NCBI GenBank assembly: GCA_945787305.1
Contig: CALZIH010000001.1
Coordinates: forward strand, 1 to 37,189
DNA length: 37,189 nt
Direction: 5' to 3'
Origin: an uncultured Desulfobulbaceae bacterium
GTDB lineage: Bacteria > Desulfobacterota > Desulfobulbia > Desulfobulbales > Desulfobulbaceae
Made by a program: the position numbers and the translations under genes. Shown in pieces: positions 19,683 through 28,738 of the stretch. Each line of letters begins with the position of its first letter. The stretch's first letter is position 1. Below the pieces are notes generated by a model. That model was given only the letters and a program-made list of their open reading frames with translations. It ran no database searches and was not told where the DNA came from.

Positions 19683-20525
19683 TCAGCTTCCGTAAAGATT
19701 ACGTACCCGTTCAATTTCTTCAGGAAGATCTTCTGCAAGAACTTTGTACTCCTCAACGCTGTGTTGAATATGTTCCGTTAATTGGCTGGAGAGGTGGACA
19801 ATAACCCCCTCTTTCACGGTATTTTCCAGTTGGCTGATGATGTATTCGCTTAGCTGTAAAATGCCGGTGGGTGATTCCGGAGAAATATCTTCCCTGGCCG
19901 TATGGTGGTCACGGATAGCCTCGCATAGCGGTTCCGGCATCTGCCATTCTTGAGCCATCAGGTAGCCGATTTCACAGTGATCTGTGCCTATATGCTCCTG
20001 TTCAAGATCAATGATGGATGGCCCGCCATTTTCAAGATCGTTGTACATCGCAAGGAATGGTTCCTGAGCGCCTTGCCATTCAACGATTAGTCCAATATCA
20101 TGAAGTATGCCGGAAAGATACGCATCGTCGCCGTTGATGGAAAAGATGCGTTCAGCAATCATTTTGCTACAGATTCCTGCAGCCGCACAGTGGATCCATA
20201 ATCGGTCGTGGGAAAAAACAGTATGTTTTCCACTGGCTGTAAACATACCCTTCAGGGCATCAGTCACAGCAATGTTGTGAAGGTTTCTCATCCCAAGGAG
20301 GGCAATGGCACGGGAGACGGAATCAACCTTGTGGACCAGACCATAATAGGAACTGTTGACAAGGGTGAGTAAGCGACCAACGAGGGCTGGATCCAGACTG
20401 ATGATTTCTTCAAAATCGGCCAAGGTTGAGTTTTCGTCATTAATCAGTTGGGCCAGTCGGGTAACGATATGAGGCAGGGTGTTGCCTCTTTTGTATTTTT
20501 TTATCAGTTTGGCGGCGGTGGTCAT
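19683..20525 (-). CDS. HDOD domain protein
   Basis: [62 protein letters not shown]. Confidence 0.9.
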   Translation of the reverse strand: MTTAAKLIKKYKRGNTLPHIVTRLAQLINDENSTLADFEEIISLDPALVGRLLTLVNSSYYGLVHKVDSVSRAIALLGMRNLHNIAVTDALKGMFTASGKHTVFSHDRLWIHCAAAGICSKMIAERIFSINGDDAYLSGILHDIGLIVEWQGAQEPFLAMYNDLENGGPSIIDLEQEHIGTDHCEIGYLMAQEWQMPEPLCEAIRDHHTAREDISPESPTGILQLSEYIISQLENTVKEGVIVHLSSQLTEHIQHSVEEYKVLAEDLPEEIERVRNLYGS

Positions 20526-20582
20526 GGGTCTAGTTTCTCCCTCTTATGGCAAGTCCGTCATGGAGCAGGCAGGGCCTTAATA

Positions 20583-20921
20583 TCACGTAGCGGTTACTTC
20601 GTTTTTTCTGATGGCTTCTGCTTTGACGCGGTCTAGGAGTTCGGAAAGTACAGGCTTGATATGTTCGCGTAAGTCTCCGGCAACAATAATAAAAAGGAGG
20701 TCGTCGCCGGGGAGAAATCTGCCGGAATGGGCTTCGATAAGAATTTCATAAATACCAGGCTTCTGTTTGTATTCCTGCCGCAGTTGCTCAAGCACGTGTT
20801 CGTCCACAGTGGATTCCAGTAATGTAACATGGCTGTGATCTTTGCGTGACCAATTGCGTACCGTACCGTTATGGATAAGGATCATGCCGACGTTATCGGT
20901 AAAGTCCGGGCGTTTTTTCAT
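20583..20921 (-). CDS. Divergent MoaE-like (molybdopterin synthase large subunit family) protein
   Basis: GMILIHNGTVRNWSRK..., LPGDDLLFIIVAGDLREHIKPVLSELLDRVKAEAIRKNE; the canonical HRxG motif appears altered (AHSGRF). Confidence 0.6.
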   Translation of the reverse strand: MKKRPDFTDNVGMILIHNGTVRNWSRKDHSHVTLLESTVDEHVLEQLRQEYKQKPGIYEILIEAHSGRFLPGDDLLFIIVAGDLREHIKPVLSELLDRVKAEAIRKNEVTAT

Positions 20922-20975
20922 CTCGGCTATGGTTTTGGAAATATCGATGGCGTTCCCCTTGATGTCATGGCTCTA

Positions 20976-22373
20976 TTACAGTGGTTTGCGTTTGGATCTA
21001 TCCCGCAACACGATGATGGTTCTTTGTTGTTCTGCTGTTTTCCCTACCGGCAGTACCAGCTTTTGGCCAACTCGGATAGTCGCTTTGCGGTTCAATTTGT
21101 TTGCTCGAATAAGGTCTCGAGCAGAGACATCAAATTTTCGAGCGATTGAACCGACGGTGTCTCTTTTTCTCACCGTATAGTGCCGGCCCTGGAGTTGTTG
21201 AGCGTGGTAAAATTGTGAGCCCATTTTTCCAACCCGCTGTCGGGTCAATTTTGTGGCCGGCAAGCGCAGGAGGTAGCCCTTGGGAATGAATTTCTTCCCG
21301 TTGAGCACCGGGTCGCGAAGGGCCGGGTTGAGAAGGGCAAAGTCTTGGCGGGAAAGGCGGAAATAGCGGCGAACCCCTTCGGTTTCAGCATAGTTTTCCA
21401 TTCGTAAGCTGATGGTTGCTGAAGGGCGATCCCGGATGAGAGCAGGGTCTTTTTCCAGTTGCCTGGCGACCCGAAGTGCTGCTACAAATTCGGAGTAAAA
21501 GTTGCGGGCAGCAAATTTGAAAATTTTTGTTCGGTGATTTTTAAATATATTTTCATAGGTTTTCTGCTTGCCCAGTGCTCGAACCATGCCCGGCCGACCG
21601 TAATTGTAGGCTGTCAATGCCAACGGCCAGCTCCCTAACTGATCGTAATTGGTTTTTAACAGCCTTGCTGCGGCCTGGCTGGCAAGCATGGGGTCATAGC
21701 GTTCATCGATTACATTGTCGATGGTCATGTACCTTTTTCCTGTCGCCCGGGTAAACTGCCATAGACCGATTGCACTGGCTTTGCTGTGGGCTTGCAGATT
21801 GAAGGAGGATTCGACATGGGGTAGATACGCCAATTCTATCGGCAAATTATGAGCAAGAAAAATTGCCTGGATATCCTGCATATATCTTCCTGAACGGATG
21901 ACCCCCTGGAGAAAGCGGTCCTTCTGACCAATCTGGAGCCTGATGTTATCTTTGGCTTTTAAATATTGAGGATGTTTTTTTTGTGAAAAAAGAGCGGCTA
22001 ACTGTTTTTCTTCCTTGGTCCGGGGTGGTTTTCCGTGGCCGAGGTCGGCCATGATTTTTTTGTATCGATGGCGGGCCAACTTGATCAGCTTTTTATTGAT
22101 ACGACCAGATCCCGGAGTGTTCCAGTCGACAAGGTCGATTACTCCGTATACGAGGCTAAGGTCGTTTTTGTCGTGGAAAATTCCTTGGCGGCTGGTGTAG
22201 GTGCCGTATACTTCTTCCCAGAAATTGACGTTCGGTGCAATGACAGGATATACAGGGAAACGAACGGGTTGTTCCGCCTGTCCTTTTGTCGCTGTGAAAA
22301 GGAGAAACAGACAGAGAAAGGTGATGAATATTCTGTGGAAAAGGACTATGTGTTTCGGGTGGATAATCACCAT
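20976..22373 (-). CDS. MltD-type membrane-bound lytic murein transglycosylase with LysM
   Basis: LPIELAYLPHVESSFNLQAHSKASAIGLWQFTRATGKRYM; LysM YTVRKRDTVGSIARKFDVSARDLIRANKL; ATG at 22373. Confidence 0.92.
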   Translation of the reverse strand: MVIIHPKHIVLFHRIFITFLCLFLLFTATKGQAEQPVRFPVYPVIAPNVNFWEEVYGTYTSRQGIFHDKNDLSLVYGVIDLVDWNTPGSGRINKKLIKLARHRYKKIMADLGHGKPPRTKEEKQLAALFSQKKHPQYLKAKDNIRLQIGQKDRFLQGVIRSGRYMQDIQAIFLAHNLPIELAYLPHVESSFNLQAHSKASAIGLWQFTRATGKRYMTIDNVIDERYDPMLASQAAARLLKTNYDQLGSWPLALTAYNYGRPGMVRALGKQKTYENIFKNHRTKIFKFAARNFYSEFVAALRVARQLEKDPALIRDRPSATISLRMENYAETEGVRRYFRLSRQDFALLNPALRDPVLNGKKFIPKGYLLRLPATKLTRQRVGKMGSQFYHAQQLQGRHYTVRKRDTVGSIARKFDVSARDLIRANKLNRKATIRVGQKLVLPVGKTAEQQRTIIVLRDRSKRKPL

Positions 22374-22697
22374 GTCGGTCTTGACGATCCGATGGGTTGC
22401 TGAGGGTTTCCGGCATGTTGAAAATATCCTAAAGGTTGTTCGAAGAGGAGGTTGGAAAGCTGCACTTTTTCCCATTGCATTTACGCGAAGTTTCGGAGAT
22501 CCTTGTAGCCCGTATGAAGTTTTTGTTTTTGAGATCAACCGGATGTTTTTTAATTATTATATAATGTGAAGGGGTTAGGGCTGCATGGTCTTGAGGATAA
22601 ACTCTCCAGTAGCCTACAATGATAATATCTTATCACAGAGCAGACAAGAAGAAGAAGGAAGTTTTCCGTATCTTTCAACTATTTTTTTTGCGCATTG

Positions 22698-23183
22698 ATG
22701 TATACACCAATTATCGGAACCCTTGGCTATGTTCTCTCGCCAGACTGCAAGCAGGTTTTGCTTGTCCATCGTAATGCCAGGCTCGATGATCAGCACCTCG
22801 GGAAATACAATGGACTTGGCGGGAAAATGAAGGCAGATGAAGATGTGCTTACCTGCATGCGTCGGGAAATATTGGAGGAGGCTGGCCTTGATTGTCATGA
22901 TATGACCCTGCGCGGGACAATTAACTGGAGCGGTTTTGGCGAAAATGGTGAGAATTGGCTCGGGTTTATTTTTTTGATTACCCGTTTTACCGGTACACCT
23001 GCCGCCCATAATAACGAGGGCAGGCTTGCCTGGTATGCTCTTGAGGTACTGGAGACCTTACCGATGTGGGAAGGGGACCGCTATTTTATTCCTTTGGTCT
23101 TTGATCATGATCCTCGCATATTTCATGGGTATATGCCTTATCGTGACGGTCGGCCCTTGAGTTGGGCCTATTCTCGGATCTAA
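22698..23183 (+). CDS. NUDIX hydrolase (MutT/8-oxo-dGTPase-like)
   Basis: GGKMKADEDVLTCMRREILEEAGL fits GX5EX7REUXEEXGU. Confidence 0.9.
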   Translation: MYTPIIGTLGYVLSPDCKQVLLVHRNARLDDQHLGKYNGLGGKMKADEDVLTCMRREILEEAGLDCHDMTLRGTINWSGFGENGENWLGFIFLITRFTGTPAAHNNEGRLAWYALEVLETLPMWEGDRYFIPLVFDHDPRIFHGYMPYRDGRPLSWAYSRI

Positions 23184-23276
23184 AGATGTGCAATTATAAA
23201 CCTCAATGCATTGCCGGTAAAAGGTAACCAGTCACGCGTGGCGGTAACTATCCGTTTTTGATCGTTTATAGTTGTT

Positions 23277-23418
23277 GCAAGCTGGCACAGGTGGCCCATG
23301 TTTCCACTCTCTGCGTCTGCGCTTACCTGCTTCCAGCCGCTATGGCCTCTTTAGGTGGGCAGGAACAACCGCGTGAAGAGGTAAGCGAAGACTCCGTGTG
23401 GTACCTGTGACGGCTTAC
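23277..23418 (+). ncRNA. Candidate 6S-RNA-like rod-shaped RNA
   Basis: Closing stem GCAAGCUGGCACAGGU(23277-23292)/ACCUGUGACGGCUUAC(23403-23418), central bubble, apical stem GUCUGCGCUUACCU(23315-23328)/AGGUAAGCGAAGAC(23379-23392); next to zapBA. Confidence 0.4.
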
Positions 23419-23428
23419 GGTAAAAGAC

Positions 23429-23457
23429 TTGCACTTGGTGCTTAAGGTCTGTATAAT
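23429..23457 (+). promoter_or_regulatory. Sigma-70-like promoter for zapB-zapA
   Basis: TTGCAC - 17 nt - TATAAT (23452-23457) upstream of 23532. Confidence 0.6.
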
Positions 23458-23531
23458 AATAAGTCAGTTAAGTTTTCTTTAATTTCAATAGGTTATCCGG
23501 CTTTGATAGAAAGCTGTTAGGTAGGGAGGAA

Positions 23532-23843
23532 ATGATGGAAGGAAATAGCGAGTTGGCTCGACTGGAGCAGTTTGTTGACAAATTGCTTGTGAAGTATAAT
23601 GAACTCAAAGATGAGTATCATACTGTAAAAGCGACACTTCAGGACCGGGACAGTGAATGTGCCGATCTCAAGGATCAGATTGCTGATCTTTCCAGTGAAC
23701 GAAGTCATGTCGGTGAACGGGTGGCCGGCCTCATTGGTCGTATTGAGCAATGGGAGACTGAGGAGGATGTTCATGTCGAAGGGGAGCAAGAACACGGTGG
23801 CGAGCAGGGCTCCTTGTTTGATGCGGAATCCGAAACCACCTGA
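23532..23843 (+). CDS. zapB: ZapB-like coiled-coil cell division protein
   Basis: Short coiled-coil ORF LARLEQFVDKLLVKYNELKDEYHTVKATLQDRD... directly upstream of zapA. Confidence 0.65.
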   Translation: MMEGNSELARLEQFVDKLLVKYNELKDEYHTVKATLQDRDSECADLKDQIADLSSERSHVGERVAGLIGRIEQWETEEDVHVEGEQEHGGEQGSLFDAESETT

Positions 23844-23866
23844 AAAATCGCATATAGCGGTCTGAC

Positions 23867-24151
23867 ATGGAAGAGCGTCTGGTCAGGTTTGCCTTGTTTG
23901 GTCAAGAGTTTACTTTTTATAGTAATGCTCCAGAGAACGAGGTTGAAGAAGTTGTCGATATTTTACGAAGTGAACTCGAGGGGGCTGACGGTGAGTATGC
24001 CAGTACCATACCTTCAAGTAAGCTGCTGGTACTTGGCTGCCTGCGTATAGCAGCCAGGTATGTCAGTCTCAATAAGGAGTTTGACACCTACCGTAACAGT
24101 CAGGGACGGTCCATTGATCATTTGATTGATAAAATGTCTGATCTTGATTGA
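23867..24151 (+). CDS. zapA: Cell division protein ZapA
   Basis: VRFALFGQEFTFYSNAPENEVEEVVDIL..., LLVLGCLRIAARYVSL. Confidence 0.85.
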   Translation: MEERLVRFALFGQEFTFYSNAPENEVEEVVDILRSELEGADGEYASTIPSSKLLVLGCLRIAARYVSLNKEFDTYRNSQGRSIDHLIDKMSDLD

Positions 24152-24153
24152 AC

Positions 24154-24264
24154 GGAGTTGTGGGTACCTTGGGGGTGCCTTGAACCTATGATGGGGTAGC
24201 CCATTGGCTTGAATACACCTGGCCCGTTTACCTGACATATGGTGTTGTAAGGTAAAAAAACTCC
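24154..24264 (+). ncRNA. Candidate structured RNA / zapA 3' element with alternative pairings
   Basis: GGAGUU..AACUCC and UACCUU..AAGGUA closing pairs; inner AUGGG-guag-CCCAU; competing UUUACCU..AGGUAAA hairpin. Confidence 0.35.
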
Positions 24265-24754
24265 ACATGGTACTCGATTTGTGCACAGGCTTTGCTTACG
24301 GGATCGTACAGGATTTTGCGGATAATTTGAGTGATCTCATGTAATTTATAAATATATCATTTTGTTTCGATTTGACATCTGCTATACTCATAGACGGAAA
24401 GGGGGCAGTATCCTTTTCAGGTTGGACAAACGAATACATTTCGTTGCCGAATCCAGATGATCTCTTGCAAGTCATTGGCATGGCTTGAAAAGGAATCTTG
24501 GTCCGGTGAGCGTGCTGACTCGGAATATAGAGTCGTTAGATAGATTTTTTTGGGTTCCCAGCGCAGTTGGTGATTAATGAAGTATTGAGCCAACTCTCAT
24601 GATGAGGGCAGCCATAGTGGCGGAGAATGGAAATCTTCATTGATTACCAGGAAACGGCACGGGCATTGCCCACCTAATTATATTAGGTTTAATCATTTCG
24701 TTGACACGGCAGGGCGGGGATTCTTTTGCAACAACAGTGACTTATCGCTGTGTT

Positions 24755-24985
24755 TATATAGAGCCGAGCCGGCATCTCGAAGTTAGGGCTACGGGTGAGC
24801 ACTTAGGGCGTAAGTAAGCCCGGTGAATGAAAGAGAATACTGATGCAATCAGGTTTGCCATATATGAGTAATCCACCAGGTAGGCTGTTTGTCGGGCAAT
24901 GGCTAATGGGTGTAAATCCCGTTATACATTCCGACTGTTGATAGCCTGTCGTTGAACAGTCCCGGGCCAATGAGGAGATTTCTTG
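24755..24985 (+). ncRNA. Candidate structured RNA upstream of rny (possible group II intron-like remnant or unknown ncRNA)
   Basis: Nested AGGCU[GUCGG[AUGGG-uguaaau-CCCGU]CCGAC]AGCCU, hairpins CUGAU-gca-AUCAG, GGGC-guaaguaa-GCCC, AGGAGA..UCUCCU; no supported ORF. Confidence 0.3.
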
Positions 24986-25128
24986 TCTCCTGCTTCTCCG
25001 GTTCCGGACAATCAGACCACATCCCTCTTTGTCACCGTACCGTGTGAACTGGCTCGGCCTCTCTGTTTTTTCTCGCAGATTTTTGACCGGAGTACTGTGT
25101 CAGCTGCATAACATACAGGTGTCCACCA

Positions 25129-26694
25129 ATGAATATAAGCGCTACTAGCCTGCTTTTTCTGGGGGTTGCCCTGATTGCCGGTATGGTTGTCGGGTACGTT
25201 CTTCGTAAAAAGCTGGTTGAAGAAAACCAGGAAAACGTAGAAGCTCAAGGGCGGCAGATTGTTGAAAATGCTATCCAGGATGCTGAGAAAATTAAAAAAG
25301 AAGCCCTGTTACAGGCAAAAGAGGAGTCCTATCAGGTAAAACAGGAGGCTGATCGCGAGGCCAAACAGAGTCGGCAGGAGGTTAAAGACGAGCAGCGGAG
25401 ACTGGATAGAAAACTTGATGAAGTGCAAGGAGAGTTGGAGACTCTGGAGCGACGTTCCAACGATCTGCAACAACGTTATGACAAGGTGACTGACCAGGAA
25501 CGGCAGATAAATACCAGGGCAAAAGAGCTTGAGTCCCTTATTGATGAACAGCGGTATAAACTTGAGAAAATTGCTGGTATTGACAGGGAAGAAGCGAAAA
25601 AAGAACTGATGGCCTCTATTGAAAGTGAGGCACGTATGGATGCCGCCAAGCGGCTGAATCGTATTGAAAACGAGATGAAAATCGAGGCGGATCGTAAGGG
25701 GAAAAATATACTTGCCCTTGCTATTTCACGCTATGCTGGCGATTATGTCGCTGATAAAACGGTATCCATGGTTCCGTTACCCAGTGACGAAATGAAGGGG
25801 CGGATTATTGGACGTGAGGGGCGAAATATACGAGCCATTGAAGCGGCAACCGGCATTGATATCATAATCGATGATACTCCGGAAGCTGTTATTCTTTCTG
25901 GGTTCAACCCTATTCGCAGAGAAGTCGCCCGCCTTGCCCTTGAGCACCTTATCTCCGACGGACGTATTCATCCTGCCCGTATCGAGGAGGTGGTTGCTAA
26001 AGTAACCGAAGAGCTCGAAGTTGAAATCCGTGAGGCCGGTGAGCAGGCTACTTTCGATGTCGGGGCCCATGGCATGCATGTGGACTTGATCGAGTTGATT
26101 GGTCGGCTGAAATATCGAACCAGTTACGGGCAGAATATTCTCCAGCATTCTCTGGAAGTTGCTTTTCTTTGTGGGGTTATGGCCGCAGAGCTTGGGCTGG
26201 ATGTCAAAAAAGCCAAGCGAATGGGTTTACTTCATGATGTCGGCAAAGCCGTTGACCATGAAGTTGAGGGCTCGCATGCTATTATCGGCAGGGATTTAGC
26301 TAAAAAATATGGTGAAGCCGAGGATGTAGTGTATGCCATCGGCGCTCATCATGAAGATCAGCCGCCGAAAAGTGTCCTTGATATACTGGTGCAGTCGGCC
26401 GATGCTCTTTCCGGCGCCAGGCCCGGTGCCCGAAAAGAAATGCTGCAGAGTTACGTAAAACGCCTTGAAGATTTGGAAAACATAGCTAATAGTTTTAACG
26501 GTGTGGAAAAATCATACGCTATTCAAGCCGGTCGAGATTTGCGGATTATCGTTGACAGTCAAAAAGTACACGACAATGAAGCAACATTGCTGAGTCGTGA
26601 TATCGCCAAAGCAATAGAAGAGCAGTTAACCTATCCGGGGCAGATCCGGGTTACAGTTATCCGTGAAACTCGGGCGGTGGAGTTTGCCAAGTAA
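25129..26694 (+). CDS. rny: Ribonuclease Y
   Basis: N-terminal TM + long coiled coil, [43 protein letters not shown]. Confidence 0.97.
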   Translation: MNISATSLLFLGVALIAGMVVGYVLRKKLVEENQENVEAQGRQIVENAIQDAEKIKKEALLQAKEESYQVKQEADREAKQSRQEVKDEQRRLDRKLDEVQGELETLERRSNDLQQRYDKVTDQERQINTRAKELESLIDEQRYKLEKIAGIDREEAKKELMASIESEARMDAAKRLNRIENEMKIEADRKGKNILALAISRYAGDYVADKTVSMVPLPSDEMKGRIIGREGRNIRAIEAATGIDIIIDDTPEAVILSGFNPIRREVARLALEHLISDGRIHPARIEEVVAKVTEELEVEIREAGEQATFDVGAHGMHVDLIELIGRLKYRTSYGQNILQHSLEVAFLCGVMAAELGLDVKKAKRMGLLHDVGKAVDHEVEGSHAIIGRDLAKKYGEAEDVVYAIGAHHEDQPPKSVLDILVQSADALSGARPGARKEMLQSYVKRLEDLENIANSFNGVEKSYAIQAGRDLRIIVDSQKVHDNEATLLSRDIAKAIEEQLTYPGQIRVTVIRETRAVEFAK

Positions 26695-26707
26695 AATGGA
26701 GAAGAGG

Positions 26708-27925
26708 ATGAAGACCGTTGAGGAACAGATAGCGCTGATTGCCAGGGGAACCGTCGATCTGGTTTCCCGTGAAGAACTGGTAAAAAAGCTGACTCGATGC
26801 CAAGAAACCGGGGAACCAATGGTTATTAAAGCGGGTTTTGATCCAACCGCACCGGATCTGCACCTCGGGCATACTGTTTTGTTGCAAAAACTTCGTCATT
26901 TCCAGCTCCTTGGCCATCATGTACATTTTCTCATTGGCGATTTTACAGGTTTGATCGGCGACCCCACAGGTAAGTCCGACACCCGCCCACCGTTGACCCG
27001 TGAAGACGTGGAACGTAACGCTGAGACATATAAAGAGCAGGTGTTTAAAATTCTTGATCCGGAAAAAACCAAGGTGGTGTTCAATTCAACCTGGTTGGGT
27101 GAATTAAGCTCCTATGATATGATCAGGCTGGCCTCAAAGTTGACCGTGGCAAGGATGCTTGAACGTGATGATTTTAAAAAGCGATTCGAGTCGAACCGGC
27201 CCATTTCCATCCATGAATTTCTTTATCCCCTCATCCAGGGGTACGACTCCGTTGCACTTGCCGCTGATGTAGAGCTCGGCGGAACCGATCAACTGTTTAA
27301 TTTGCTCATGGGGAGGGATTTGCAGAAAAGTCGGGATCAGGAACCCCAGGTGGTCTTGACGATGCCGCTGCTCGAAGGTCTGGACGGGGTGAATAAAATG
27401 AGTAAGTCGCTGGGCAACTATATAGGCATTTCCGAGTCTGCCGATGACATTTTCGGCAAGGTGTTGTCTATCAGTGATGAATTGATGTTCCGTTATTATG
27501 AGCTGCTCAGTGACCTTTCCCTTGCCGATATCGAAACACTTCGTCAGGACATGCAGGCAGGGAAGATTCACCCCAAAGCGGTGAAGATCCGACTGGCAAA
27601 AGAGTTGGTGGCACGTTTTCATGATCAGGCAGCTGCTGATGCGGCAGAACATAATTTTGAGCAGGTGTTTAAGCGGCATGAGTTGCCCGGAGATATTCCT
27701 GAGAAATCTTTTACTACAGACGATACCGCTATCTGGTTGCCTAAATTGTTAGTTGAGGCTGACATGGTAAAATCAACTTCCGATGGTCGGCGGATGATAA
27801 AGCAACGTGCTGTTTCCGTTGACGGGGAAAAGATTGTGAATGTTGATACCGATATTCCTGCTCAGGGCATGGTTCTCCTGCAGGTTGGCAAAAGGCGTTT
27901 TTGCAGGGTGACGTTTGGCCAATAG
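26708..27925 (+). CDS. tyrS: Tyrosyl-tRNA synthetase
   Basis: [49 protein letters not shown] ggagaagagg before ATG 26708. Confidence 0.96.
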   Translation: MKTVEEQIALIARGTVDLVSREELVKKLTRCQETGEPMVIKAGFDPTAPDLHLGHTVLLQKLRHFQLLGHHVHFLIGDFTGLIGDPTGKSDTRPPLTREDVERNAETYKEQVFKILDPEKTKVVFNSTWLGELSSYDMIRLASKLTVARMLERDDFKKRFESNRPISIHEFLYPLIQGYDSVALAADVELGGTDQLFNLLMGRDLQKSRDQEPQVVLTMPLLEGLDGVNKMSKSLGNYIGISESADDIFGKVLSISDELMFRYYELLSDLSLADIETLRQDMQAGKIHPKAVKIRLAKELVARFHDQAAADAAEHNFEQVFKRHELPGDIPEKSFTTDDTAIWLPKLLVEADMVKSTSDGRRMIKQRAVSVDGEKIVNVDTDIPAQGMVLLQVGKRRFCRVTFGQ

Positions 27926-28028
27926 GGACAAGAGCCGGATATTGATTGCCCAGAGGCTGAGCTTGTAGGCAGGGTAAGGTTGCTTACTCCCCTATAGAGT
28001 AGAGGACTAAATTTCCTTTGTATATAGA

Positions 28029-28061
28029 ACGGTTATTCCGTAGAGGGATAGCCGTTTTTTT
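28029..28061 (+). terminator. Rho-independent terminator downstream of tyrS
   Basis: acggttattcc-gtaga-gggatagccgt (two G-U pairs) + T7. Confidence 0.8.
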
Positions 28062-28110
28062 GATGAAATCAACAGGGTAGAAGAATTTGACCAGAAGATC
28101 CGGGTGATGA

Positions 28111-28155
28111 AACAAAACGGAATTATAGCCCTCTCAATGGTGGAGCTATAATTCC
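28111..28155 (-). terminator. Rho-independent terminator of the Fur-family gene
   Basis: 12-bp perfect stem cggaattatagc/gctataattccg, followed on minus strand by ttttgttt. Confidence 0.8.
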
Positions 28156-28174
28156 GGAGCCTTGCGGCAGGTAC

Positions 28175-28590
28175 TTATTGGATGGAAGAAATACCTTCTT
28201 TCTGCTGGCATTCCACACAAACGCCAGTGAATTCAACATGGTGACCAATAATCTGGTAAGCAGAGCTTTCTGTAGCAGCACTGACAAGCGATTCGATAAC
28301 AGGAATATCGATATCATCTACCTTGCCGCAACAGGAGCAACGAATATGATAATGGGCATCGGTTGTGGCATCAAAACGTTTCTGGGTGCCGCCGACCTCA
28401 AGCTTTAAAATCATACCGTTTTCAGCCATCAGCTCTAGATTACGATACACCGTCCCCAAGCCTATCCTTGGCAACCGTTTGCGGACCATGTCATACACTT
28501 CACTGGCGGTTGGATGTGATTTAACTTTGGAGAGTTCTTCCAGGATAATTTGTCGCTGCGTTGTCAAACGAATCATCGGTGTAGGGGCAT
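28175..28590 (-). CDS. Fur-family transcriptional regulator (PerR/Fur-like)
   Basis: TTQRQIILEELSKVKSHPTASEVYDMVRKRLPRIGLGTVYRNLELMAENG; CSCCGKVDDID; CVECQQK; ATG at 28590. Confidence 0.92.
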
Positions 28591-28738
28591 TCATCTCTTG
28601 CTCTTCGTTGAAAGGGTTGCGGTTCAATGAGAAATTCTGTACCAGGTAACCATTCTCATTCGTTAATGATACACTCTTATTTTTATTTGTCAAGAACGTT
28701 GAATCACGCTTCAGTATTTTTTTAGGTATGTATGACAA

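Noticed and set aside
23183-25128. SRP RNA, RNase P RNA or tmRNA in the zapBA-rny neighbourhood
   Set aside because: Their hallmark conserved segments (SRP GGTCAGGTCCGGAAGGAAGCAGCC-type tip, RNase P GAGGAAAGTCCGGGC, tmRNA 5' GGGGCTGATTCTGGATTCGAC) were not found.
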